Program-made: the position numbers and the translations under genes
Part shown: piece by piece, positions 41,222 to 49,471 of the stretch
How positions within the stretch are numbered: the stretch's first letter is position 1
Layout: every line of letters starts with the position of its first letter
Notes under the pieces: generated by a model
Database searches by the model: none
What the model saw: the letters and a program-made list of their open reading frames with translations, nothing else
What the model was told of the DNA's origin: nothing
IMG/VR virus record: IMGVR_UViG_3300017971_000346
Span: 1 to 53,013 of that record
Reading direction: 5' to 3' (one strand)
Source: a virus
DNA length: 53,013 nt

Positions 41222-41374
41222 TGAACTAATTTAAAATTTCAGTGAACCGGAATTGAACTAAAATGAACCATTAGTTCAAAATTGCTAAACTTTTTGAACT
41301 ATATTGAACCTGACTGAGTGAATTTTAACGCTATCGATAAAATTTGGTTCAATTTGCATTTAAGCGTAGTGAAC
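41222..41374. repeat. Second array of TGAAC/GTTCA motifs, intergenic
   Basis: Nine copies start at 41222, 41243, 41254, 41264, 41274, 41295, 41305, 41347 and 41370. Steps of 10, 11, 21, 42 and 23 bp are near whole helical turns. The 181-bp gap (41194-41374) between two tail genes has no ORF, so here the pattern is not shaped by codons. The array matches the one inside the membrane-HTH gene. Confidence 0.85.
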
Positions 41375-43768
41375 TTAATCAAAATAATCTGTTGTTGAGT
41401 ACGTAGCAAGTAATTTTATTTGTTTTATTTGAACTAATTTTACTGTAGTTGGTGGGTATGTACCGGACGTACCAACCCAGTCCGCACGAACCCTTATTAC
41501 TGTAGCTCCACCTAGATTCAACACATACATATCTGCGTACAATTTTTTTGAACTAGTTTCATCATAATAAATTTTTTTATATATTTCTTTTACATCTGTA
41601 CCAGAAGGATTTTGGATTTTTAGGTAGACTTCAATATATTCTGAATCTGAACCTAACGATTCGTTAGGTTGCTGAAGTTCAAACCTATACATAACACGAT
41701 CAACGTTTGTCCAAGTTGGTGAAATGTCCGCTACAGCATCGCCGGGTTGCAATGTTCCAGCAGCATGATCTGAATTTTCAGTAAGATCGGTTTCATAAAT
41801 ATCATCTTCCACTATTACTTCACCGCTCCAGGTTCCTGCGTGTCTATATCCTAAATAAGATGTCAGTTCAGCTATTACATCCAACTTTGAACCGCTAAAT
41901 TTATGAATTATATTGGTTATTTCGCATCCATCGTTTTCAAATCCCTTAGTGCCATTTAGAGGCCAAAGCAACGTGGGATACGTAAGATTAATAACATCCC
42001 CTGTTTGGTGCAACATTTTTTTAGAGGATAATTTAGCATTAATTTTCAGTGGGGGATTTCCAAAACGAGTTACAATTTTATTCATCAGATAAGTTTCATC
42101 TGCTGTCAGAAAGTATAAATCGTTTAATTCAATTCCATACGGTTTTTGTTCACCATAAACAACGTCTGTAGTTACATTCCTAATCATTCGTTTTTTATTA
42201 TAATTTCCGACTTTTATTGTTTCTACTAATCTATCTGTGAACTGTTTATAATCAACTTTCTGACTTTCTGATAAATAAATAATATCATCCTGAGTAATGT
42301 CCCACAAACCAGAATTTTCCACGTGAACATCAAAAAATAATACTCCTATTTTATGATTAGACGTTAGTATAAATTTCAATCCTAATGATTTGAAAATCAT
42401 CGATTCTAAAAAATCTAAACCATCATCTAAACCATCATCTATATCGAAAATATATTGTTCACGGAGCCAATTAACAGTATAACCTATCTTATTGGATATC
42501 CATTTTTGCCACTCGTTTTTAATTTGATTAACATCAAATAAACTTATTGACAGGCCCATACCGTAATCAGAAACCCCATTATCCCAGTCACCGTTTAATC
42601 CGGTTCCGGTACTCGTTAGAATACCCATAACTAAATCAAGAGATTCAGTCGTATAGTTATAAAAATGTAATATCTCTTTTATTGTAGCCCCTTCGCTATG
42701 ATCTTCCGAAGCATTTCCAAATGCTCCGCGTGTTCCCAGTGTAAAAGTAGTTGATGTTTTTGCGGTGTATTCGACAAATTCACTGTCAATTTTCAATAAC
42801 GTTTTTCTATGTGTTCCGACCGTTCCTTCAGTATCCCAGCTTGGCGTTTGTGCGGTTTGAAAATCTGCTGTAGAAGCAACCCCAATTACTTCAATATCTT
42901 CCTTGATTGATAAATTATCGATCCAAAATTGATCACCGGAATTAGCCAATGTAATTGAAATCGTCATATTTCCAGGATCGCTATTCGTGGTGAAAGAAGT
43001 TGCTTGGCTACCGGATGAAATAGACAAAGCAGTTGCGGAACTGGCAATCCCTACTGTTAAACTCGCGGTCGGGGAACCGATAACATTTGAAATACTGTAG
43101 CGTAGAATATACCGAGTATTTGGTTTTAAATTTTGGGCAAAGTCAGATTTATATTGATATATTGTACCGGCATCCGGTGAACCGGTCGCAAATACAATTA
43201 CATTTGTATACGTTGCATTCCATGCTGCTGCTCCAGAAAATCCCCAAAAGATATTAGATGAAAAATCACCGTTTGATAAATGTTCTTGCGCCGTTGCTGG
43301 GAACCCATTCGACAATGTAGTCCGAGCCAGATTTCTAAAAATCGGTTTAGCTTTTAAAATTTCGTTTTTTGCGCGTAATTCAAAAGTTAAACCATTGTTA
43401 GTAATATTAAAATCAATTATTTGTGCAATTGGAAAAGTGACAAAATCTGATTCAGTTAGACTTTGAAAACCAACCTTGACAGTCAAATCTTTTCCAATTA
43501 GATCATACCCAACTAAAGATGTAACTGCGTCATTCAAATTAACAGCTTTTAGTACAAACCCGCCAAACTGAGTCCTGCAACTGAACTCATCAAACATAAG
43601 CGGTGTTATTGTTAAATCAGTTCCAATTTTATAATAATCCGTGGTAATCCCAGAGAATGTATTACTACAGATTTTCAATGTAGAAATACCTTGAATTTCT
43701 GCAATCCATACCCAGTCCTGTGAATCTTGCGCTAATAATGCATTAAAATTACTGTTTGCTTCGATCAT
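41375..43768 (-). CDS. Large tail-tip/baseplate hub-like protein
   Basis: This 797-residue protein follows the tape measure in late-gene order. The N-terminal ~150 residues are a beta-rich hub-like domain (GIDLTITPLMFDEF-like start, FNITNNGLTFELRAKN), then a jelly-roll insert (about 155-290), a further beta domain, and a C-terminal part with another beta sandwich. It overlaps the tape-measure gene as ATGA. By position and length it fits the tail-associated hub (Dit/Tal region). No enzymatic motif recognised. Confidence 0.65.
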   Translation of the reverse strand: MIEANSNFNALLAQDSQDWVWIAEIQGISTLKICSNTFSGITTDYYKIGTDLTITPLMFDEFSCRTQFGGFVLKAVNLNDAVTSLVGYDLIGKDLTVKVGFQSLTESDFVTFPIAQIIDFNITNNGLTFELRAKNEILKAKPIFRNLARTTLSNGFPATAQEHLSNGDFSSNIFWGFSGAAAWNATYTNVIVFATGSPDAGTIYQYKSDFAQNLKPNTRYILRYSISNVIGSPTASLTVGIASSATALSISSGSQATSFTTNSDPGNMTISITLANSGDQFWIDNLSIKEDIEVIGVASTADFQTAQTPSWDTEGTVGTHRKTLLKIDSEFVEYTAKTSTTFTLGTRGAFGNASEDHSEGATIKEILHFYNYTTESLDLVMGILTSTGTGLNGDWDNGVSDYGMGLSISLFDVNQIKNEWQKWISNKIGYTVNWLREQYIFDIDDGLDDGLDFLESMIFKSLGLKFILTSNHKIGVLFFDVHVENSGLWDITQDDIIYLSESQKVDYKQFTDRLVETIKVGNYNKKRMIRNVTTDVVYGEQKPYGIELNDLYFLTADETYLMNKIVTRFGNPPLKINAKLSSKKMLHQTGDVINLTYPTLLWPLNGTKGFENDGCEITNIIHKFSGSKLDVIAELTSYLGYRHAGTWSGEVIVEDDIYETDLTENSDHAAGTLQPGDAVADISPTWTNVDRVMYRFELQQPNESLGSDSEYIEVYLKIQNPSGTDVKEIYKKIYYDETSSKKLYADMYVLNLGGATVIRVRADWVGTSGTYPPTTVKLVQIKQIKLLATYSTTDYFD

Positions 43769-45711
43769 ATACGTGACCTATCGAAATATAGTGAGTCCTG
43801 AATCATTGGTAATATTTGGTTTTTTATGACATCTTCATTCATATCATTTCCAGAAATGTTAAATGTAATATTTGGACTGTTATTGATTGTTTCACCTTGA
43901 CCGTTCGGACGGATCGAAACTGATTCCCCTGGCGAACCGCGAAACATTACTAATTGAGAATCAATTCCCCCTTGACCACCTATAACATAATCCCCACCGG
44001 TAGCATTACGGCCTAAATTTTGAATTCCGCTGAATAGTGCAGTACCTAAACCACCGCCGGTAAATAGTCCGGAAACACTCATTCCTAGTCCAAGAAAGTC
44101 AGAAAATCCCCACTCTGAGATTGACTTTGAAAATAATTCTTGCATTTCCCTTGCGGTTGAAAGAATACTTTGCATCATCCCACGGCCTTTATCCACTGAA
44201 TCCGTAAATTTTTGAAAATCTGTTCTCATATCAATAACAGGCAATTTTACTTTTGTGGTATTTTCTGCCATTTTGTCAATATCTTTTTTCCCTTTTTCTA
44301 TCAATTCTCTAACATCATTCATAGCTTTACCTACAGCTACAAAAGCAGGTTCCAATTTTTCAGTCGTAATTTCTGCGATTTCAGTTAAACCAGTTTTTTT
44401 CGCATTCATCCACTCAAAATCAAGTTCATAATTTTTTTGATCTTCCTCTGCTTTTTCTTTATCTAGTTCAGCAATTCCTGTCTTAACTTCTTTTACTATT
44501 TCCAGATTATCGGCCCATGCACTAGTTTTTTCAATCGCAAGCTCAACAGCATCCCCAATACTATCAAAAGAAAATTTAATGTTATCTATATTTCCTGCTG
44601 TTTTTTGTAGCATTGCCCCTATTTCATTACTGCCAAAATACGCGAAAGCTTCACCCGCGTACTCTAGAGCTTTTGATAATGCCCGGAGAGGAGCATTCAG
44701 AGCAGACTCAACCCAGGCACCTACAGATGTTAATAATCCTGAAACTGAATCAAAAGTACTTGATAATGAATTATCGACTTTTTCGATCTCTTCATTTGTT
44801 GCCATAAAATATACTGAAACTGAATCCCAAACAATTCCTAAAATTTTAGTCCAACGCTCGGTAACCTCTAAACCACCTTTTAAACTTTTCATCATAATGT
44901 TTAATTCAGATACAATAGAGGTTAATGCAGGGATAAAAATATCCCCTGCAACCTCGCCTAACTCTTTCAATGTTTCATTAAAAACGCGGGACTGGTTCGC
45001 GTAGGAGTCAGATGTTCTTTCAAGATCGCCAATTGCGTCTTTGGAGTCCTTGATCGATTTTGCAAGGATGACTTGAGTTCGGACATTTCGTTTTGTCTCT
45101 GCATCAAGATGCTGGTATGCTCCTACAGAATCAATCAAACCCATTTTGTAAGCTTCTTGTTTGATTGTTGCTACGCGAACATCGATGCCATATTTTGTTA
45201 AGGTTTCCGATCCCCCTGATAGTGCACTCATGAAATCCTCAACAACTTTTTGAGGAGCGGTATCGTTAAATGACCCAATATCAAGCGCTAACTGAGTAAA
45301 CGTTTTTGACATTTTAAACGCGGCATCAGCGGAAAACCCAGCGGGTTTAATCAGATCGCCTAAACTAGAAGTCATTTTATTCAATGATGATTCAGCATAG
45401 CCAGTTTTATCCGATAAGTCCTCTATAACTTCACTAGCTTCCTTAACTCCACGGAACACAACATTAAATTTATTTTCTACCTCTTCAGCAGTAGAAGCCA
45501 TATCAACCCATGATTTGATTACCATCCCTGCGCCTACTGCAATTGCAGCATATGCCCCTGCTGTCACACTTGAAAACCCTTGAATTGATCTCGTAATAAC
45601 GCTACTTGAACCTTTAGATTGATCTGCTAATGATTTAAAAAGACCGTTTAAACCTTTTAATTCTTTTTTGGGTTGATCGGCGTTTAATTTTATTCCGAAA
45701 AATAAGTTCAT
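43765..45711 (-). CDS. Tail tape measure protein
   Basis: This 648-residue protein is mostly alpha-helical with a hydrophobic stretch near residues 50-70 (AGAYAAIAVGAGMVIKSW) and a Gly/Asn-rich C-terminal tail. The 'LADQSKGSSSVITRSIQGFSS' start and 'KMTSSLGDLIKPAGFSADAAFK' helices are typical. By the rule of about 1.5 angstrom per residue it predicts a tail near 95-100 nm. AAGGA precedes the ATG. It follows the frameshifted chaperone genes, as usual. Confidence 0.92.
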   Translation of the reverse strand: MNLFFGIKLNADQPKKELKGLNGLFKSLADQSKGSSSVITRSIQGFSSVTAGAYAAIAVGAGMVIKSWVDMASTAEEVENKFNVVFRGVKEASEVIEDLSDKTGYAESSLNKMTSSLGDLIKPAGFSADAAFKMSKTFTQLALDIGSFNDTAPQKVVEDFMSALSGGSETLTKYGIDVRVATIKQEAYKMGLIDSVGAYQHLDAETKRNVRTQVILAKSIKDSKDAIGDLERTSDSYANQSRVFNETLKELGEVAGDIFIPALTSIVSELNIMMKSLKGGLEVTERWTKILGIVWDSVSVYFMATNEEIEKVDNSLSSTFDSVSGLLTSVGAWVESALNAPLRALSKALEYAGEAFAYFGSNEIGAMLQKTAGNIDNIKFSFDSIGDAVELAIEKTSAWADNLEIVKEVKTGIAELDKEKAEEDQKNYELDFEWMNAKKTGLTEIAEITTEKLEPAFVAVGKAMNDVRELIEKGKKDIDKMAENTTKVKLPVIDMRTDFQKFTDSVDKGRGMMQSILSTAREMQELFSKSISEWGFSDFLGLGMSVSGLFTGGGLGTALFSGIQNLGRNATGGDYVIGGQGGIDSQLVMFRGSPGESVSIRPNGQGETINNSPNITFNISGNDMNEDVIKNQILPMIQDSLYFDRSRI

Positions 45712-45740
45712 AGCATTCCTTGCTCAACTATCGTACTGAA

Positions 45741-46042
45741 TTATTTTTTACTTATTTGTCGCCAAGCGCTATTTTTAACAGAATTAAATTCCCTTGTTTT
45801 AGCTTGCTTATTGGCGATAAAATTTTTTATATACGAAAAACCAGAAATTACGTATGAATATTCTAAAGTTCCCAATACAGGAAAATGATCTTTAAATAGA
45901 TCGATTCCTAAAAATCCTATTTCTCCGAAAATGCCGTTACGCAAATACTTAAAATAGAATTCAAGAATCAATCTATTTAAAGGAAAAATTTCCGGTTCAT
46001 CGGTAACATCTGGCATAGTAAAAAAAACTATGCCACTTTCAA
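45741..46042 (-). CDS. Tail assembly chaperone, frameshift extension (gpGT-like)
   Basis: This frame is open from 46042 down to the stop. Read after a -1 slip it extends the gene at 46028-46360 by about 99 residues (entering as LESGIVFFTMPDV). An independent start at ATG 46016 would give 91 residues but has no good ribosome site. The G/GT arrangement between tail tube and tape-measure genes is standard in siphoviruses, where the longer form binds the tape measure. Confidence 0.8.
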
Positions 46043-46360
46043 GTTTTTTGCATATGATTTTCCATCAAAAAATGTTTCCGGATCAATCATTTTTCTAGAA
46101 ATGAAAATAAGACGTTTCTTTACTTCAATATTTTCATCCCCTAAAATTACAAATTCTTTGAATTTTTCTTTTGTGAATTTCACGGTTCCATTCTCGTCTC
46201 GGATACCTCTCCAATCATGCACCTTATTCAAAAAAATATCGTGGAAAGCTTCATCTTTTGGTTTGAAATCCTTATAAGGGATATATTCTATCAAATATCT
46301 TTCCCCTTTTTCAAATTCAACCCATGCAGTGTATTTTTTTTGTTCTGAAATGTTAATCAA
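46028..46360 (-). CDS. Tail assembly chaperone (gpG-like)
   Basis: This 110-residue protein lies between the tail-tube and tape-measure genes, where lambda gpG-type chaperones are found. Its last codons contain the slippery heptamer A AAA AAC in frame, two codons before Leu, allowing fusion to the next frame. The protein is acidic/charged and helical. The start is ATG 46360; upstream GGAGAAATATA gives a usable site. Confidence 0.82.
   Translation of the reverse strand: MINISEQKKYTAWVEFEKGERYLIEYIPYKDFKPKDEAFHDIFLNKVHDWRGIRDENGTVKFTKEKFKEFVILGDENIEVKKRLIFISRKMIDPETFFDGKSYAKNLKVA
46043..46049 (-). other. Programmed -1 frameshift slippery site (A AAA AAC)
   Basis: The zero frame of the gpG-like gene reads GCA AAA AAC TTG here. 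A -1 slip moves to CTT GAA AGT and into the open extension frame. A AAA AAC is a classic efficient slippery heptamer. Confidence 0.85.
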
Positions 46361-46376
46361 TTATATTTCTCCTATT

Positions 46377-47480
46377 TTAAGTTATTGCTGCACCGTCATG
46401 ATACTGATTACTGTCTATTGTGTTAACAACGGTTAATTTTACTGGAGCGGTCAAACCGGACATTCCGGTCGGAGCGGAATCTGCCTGTAAAGCTTGGTAA
46501 GGCAAAGTAGAAGGTAATCGATTTACTCCGGTTCCTGCAAATGTGGGTTGGACTGGCACTAATTTTGGAAATTCAAATTTTACATAATTACTTGAGTCCA
46601 AGTAAAACATAACTTCCATTTTTTTGTGCTGTTTATCCCGGAATTCTTCAAAAAATGTGCGATCAACAGTCTCATTAAACTGCAATGTGACTAAAATATT
46701 ACTGTGAATTCCACTTGCTCGCGGTTCATCGGTTTGGAATGTTCTTGCGTTTGAAGTTGTTCTATTAGCGGTATAGTCCGGTTCATTTGGTCTGCCAATT
46801 GTAATTGAGACGTTGTTGACTAGAACACGATCTGAACCGTCTCCGCTAGAATCAAATGCTGCTCCGTCATTGTCATTCATATTGATTCTACAATGTGAAA
46901 AAGCATAAGGGGAATCTTCATTTCCGTATGTAAACGGAGTTGCTCCGCCCGGGAAATTATCAGAATCATTAGTTGCTGCCGCTCCGATAAGAACATCGTT
47001 TGCAATTCCCTGAACATTTAAGTCAAGATATTGACCATCACCTTGTGTTATTTCAATCAAATGTGGCTTTACAGATGGAAATTCATATAACTGAGCTGTT
47101 GTTGAATCAATCATTACTGCACCAGAGAAAAACCGACCTGATACAACGTCTGCCATAGTTATTTCATGCGTATAGACACCAGCCGCTACTGACCCCGAGT
47201 CACTACCGATCAATTGGCAGACCGGAATCCATAGTGCACCCGCTTTATACAATTTTGTTTTCATCGAAAATGCTACATTTTTTACACCATTATAAACTTG
47301 TTTTGGAAATGCCCGGCCCATTGCGGTATCTTCAATTTGAGCATTCTGTGGACATAAAGGAGAAATTTCTTCAATCGGTACTCCTGCTGGACCAGTTAAA
47401 GCAACAGATGTTCCCCACGAAACACCCTTGATAAGACCAAAGAATAAATTTTGTCCGATTCCAGTTCCATCTACTGACAT
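46377..47480 (-). CDS. Major tail tube protein
   Basis: This 367-residue protein is beta-rich with short strands separated by Gly/Asn/Asp turns (NQNAQIEDTAMGRAFPKQVYN; NRTTSNARTFQTDEPRASG), the usual look of siphovirus tail-tube proteins, with a C-terminal Ig-like part possible. AGGAG precedes the ATG. It lies just before the chaperone pair, the standard order. At 367 residues it is on the long side, so an extra surface domain is likely. Confidence 0.85.
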   Translation of the reverse strand: MSVDGTGIGQNLFFGLIKGVSWGTSVALTGPAGVPIEEISPLCPQNAQIEDTAMGRAFPKQVYNGVKNVAFSMKTKLYKAGALWIPVCQLIGSDSGSVAAGVYTHEITMADVVSGRFFSGAVMIDSTTAQLYEFPSVKPHLIEITQGDGQYLDLNVQGIANDVLIGAAATNDSDNFPGGATPFTYGNEDSPYAFSHCRINMNDNDGAAFDSSGDGSDRVLVNNVSITIGRPNEPDYTANRTTSNARTFQTDEPRASGIHSNILVTLQFNETVDRTFFEEFRDKQHKKMEVMFYLDSSNYVKFEFPKLVPVQPTFAGTGVNRLPSTLPYQALQADSAPTGMSGLTAPVKLTVVNTIDSNQYHDGAAIT

Positions 47481-47503
47481 TTTTATAACTCCTGTTTTAT
47501 TGA

Positions 47504-47983
47504 TTATTGATTTATTTCATCCAAATGATTCAGATTATACTGTAAAATCGCTCCCCAATTATATGCACCGGATTCGTGTTCATCCCAGTCTAGATATTCA
47601 GTGCCTTCGTATGAACAAATATTAACAAAATTATTCAATCCAACGGTTTCCATGATAATTTCATTAATCGCACGCTCGTATCTGTATACTAATGTACTTA
47701 ACGTTCCCGGTGCGGCTGAGTGACTAATTATAATTTTAATTCTTAACGGAATATCCTTATAAATTGTACGTGAAGTATGTTCCGTTCCCCCTTGAAAAGA
47801 ATCCGGATAAATAAATATAGTCTGTTTATCTCTCACAAGTGCGGATTCTATTTTAAAATAAGTAAATGTAGAATTTAAAACGACTGAATCACCGTAATCC
47901 GTATTTAACTCTGTTATTTTTGCTGACATTCCTGCTATAAGTAAACTTTTGACTTGCTCTAATATTTGGTCTGTACTAATCAT
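47504..47983 (-). CDS. Tail completion/terminator-like protein
   Basis: This 159-residue protein lies between the virion-morphogenesis and tail-tube genes, where the tail terminator is found. It has an N-terminal helix (TDQILEQVKSLLI), a beta region (IPLRIKIIISHSA) and a helix-strand end, the alpha/beta layout of gpU/gp17-type proteins. No strong Shine-Dalgarno site is seen upstream of the ATG. Function by position and layout. Confidence 0.65.
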   Translation of the reverse strand: MISTDQILEQVKSLLIAGMSAKITELNTDYGDSVVLNSTFTYFKIESALVRDKQTIFIYPDSFQGGTEHTSRTIYKDIPLRIKIIISHSAAPGTLSTLVYRYERAINEIIMETVGLNNFVNICSYEGTEYLDWDEHESGAYNWGAILQYNLNHLDEINQ

Positions 47984-47997
47984 ATAATTGCACCATT

Positions 47998-48501
47998 TTA
48001 AAGTTTAGTGTCAAAAAATTTATTGTCACTGAATAATTTAAAATAATATTGCTCAAGACGTTTCATAAATTTTTTTTCATCGTCCTTTTTCATATTTACT
48101 ATTGGCCGTGCAGGTATTTTGTCTGTACCTTTTTGGTGAAAAGGAAATTTTTCATCTGGAGTATACCATTTCATTTCAACAGATTTACCGAGTTTTTTTA
48201 TTTCCGTGTCATTCCCTTGACCTTTGGCCAATGACTTTCTCATATCGCCATCGTAAACTAAAACAGTTCGGCCCGGTCGTTTTTTTGTTTTAGCTTTCAA
48301 ATACGCTTCACTTAATTGTTTCCATTTTCCGGATTTTGTAGAACGTCCTTCTGATGAAAAAACTCGATCAAGCAACATATATAAAATTAATGAAAAGTCA
48401 TTAATCAATTTTTTTGCTATTTTTTTTTCATCCAATAATTTGATTAAAACGTTTAATCGTCGCATAGCAACTATTTTATTTTTAAATGTTATTTCCATCA
48501 T
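47998..48501 (-). CDS. Virion morphogenesis protein (Mu gpG/HK97 gp10-like)
   Basis: This 167-residue protein resembles the phage virion morphogenesis group: a helical N-terminus, 'SGKWKQLSEAYLKAKTKKRPGRTVLVYDGDMRKSL' (the conserved 'W..ls..t...K......il..tG.Lr.S'), and 'EKFPFHQKGTDKIPARPIV' (the 'y...Hq.G....pPRpf.'). This motif pair is characteristic. It acts at the head-tail joint. The ATG is doubled (ATGATG). Confidence 0.85.
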   Translation of the reverse strand: MMEITFKNKIVAMRRLNVLIKLLDEKKIAKKLINDFSLILYMLLDRVFSSEGRSTKSGKWKQLSEAYLKAKTKKRPGRTVLVYDGDMRKSLAKGQGNDTEIKKLGKSVEMKWYTPDEKFPFHQKGTDKIPARPIVNMKKDDEKKFMKRLEQYYFKLFSDNKFFDTKL

Positions 48502-48510
48502 ACTATAAAT

Positions 48511-49203
48511 TTACCATTTTGTACTAAAAGCTATTTTTTGTAAATCATCGTCGGTAGAATTTTTAGCCATGTAACTAGAAACTGTTAAATTTGTTTCTTT
48601 TTGCTCTTCGTCAACAACAGCATCTAATAAACCCGGTATATTTTGTATTGCCCAAATTCCATCCTGTGTATTTTTGCTACCATAGTACTTATCGCACAAA
48701 GATTTTGAATAATTAGATTCGTTAGGTGAAATACTTTGAAATGCATTTTGCATTGTTTGGCATGCTGCACCGTAAGCATTGAGATCACTAACAAAGCCTA
48801 GCGCTGAATTGACTACATATAATGTAACGTTTGCTTCAAAATTAAAAGTAACTATGTCCAATGTCAAAGTATCGCCTGATATACTTTTAATATTTGCTTT
48901 ATCGATTGTTACAATCCCGTTAGATAGCCCATAAATCAAAACATCGTCTTTTGTTGTAAATTGCGATCCGTCTGTAACAATAACAGATACATCTGTTCCT
49001 GCCGTAATTGACAAAGCGATTGTATCCGACACATCATGTAAATTGTCTGGATCATACCCAGCGCCAAAAAGGATTAATCGCAAATGATTAGAAGCTAATT
49101 TGATGAAATTTTTTATTTCAGTAGTATTTGGTTCGCTACTATCATCAAATGTATATTGCTGAATTTTTTCGGTAACATCAGCTAAACTACAAAACATTTT
49201 CAT
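48511..49203 (-). CDS. Head-tail connector-like protein with beta insert
   Basis: This 230-residue protein starts at ATG 49203 with GAGG; the TTG at 49209 overlaps the previous stop. Helical segments (LADVTEKIQQYTFDD, EIKNFIKLASNHLRLIL) flank a beta insert near 70-125 (TDVSVIVTDGSQFTT to FEANVTLYVV) that looks like an added surface domain. Order and helical layout match DUF1320/gp6-type head-tail adaptors. Function inferred. Confidence 0.65.
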   Translation of the reverse strand: MKMFCSLADVTEKIQQYTFDDSSEPNTTEIKNFIKLASNHLRLILFGAGYDPDNLHDVSDTIALSITAGTDVSVIVTDGSQFTTKDDVLIYGLSNGIVTIDKANIKSISGDTLTLDIVTFNFEANVTLYVVNSALGFVSDLNAYGAACQTMQNAFQSISPNESNYSKSLCDKYYGSKNTQDGIWAIQNIPGLLDAVVDEEQKETNLTVSSYMAKNSTDDDLQKIAFSTKW

Positions 49204-49205
49204 AA

Positions 49206-49463
49206 TCAAACCTCGCCTATAATCGGTTTCATTTGATTTCTTATCATTCCTTGAATAAAATCTGTAACATCTGTAACAATAAACAATTTTACTGAATCTT
49301 GATCCGATATTATCGTTTTATCGATTTCTTTTTTCGCTAATTGCTCAAAATTATCCGGACTACTATGGATAACTTTTTGGTAAATAGTTTCATTTCCCCA
49401 CGTACTTTGTTTGTCGCTATTCTCTTCTTTATGCTGTACTACCCAGGAAATTACAACGATCAT
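49206..49463 (-). CDS. Small head-tail region protein
   Basis: An 85-residue protein with AAGGAG before the ATG. It overlaps the connector gene's region with TTGA-type spacing, so it is co-translated. Mixed alpha/beta, beginning with a hydrophobic strand (MIVVISWVV) followed by charged helices; this strand is too short for a signal peptide. Function unknown. Confidence 0.6.
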   Translation of the reverse strand: MIVVISWVVQHKEENSDKQSTWGNETIYQKVIHSSPDNFEQLAKKEIDKTIISDQDSVKLFIVTDVTDFIQGMIRNQMKPIIGEV

Positions 49464-49471
49464 ATGACTCC

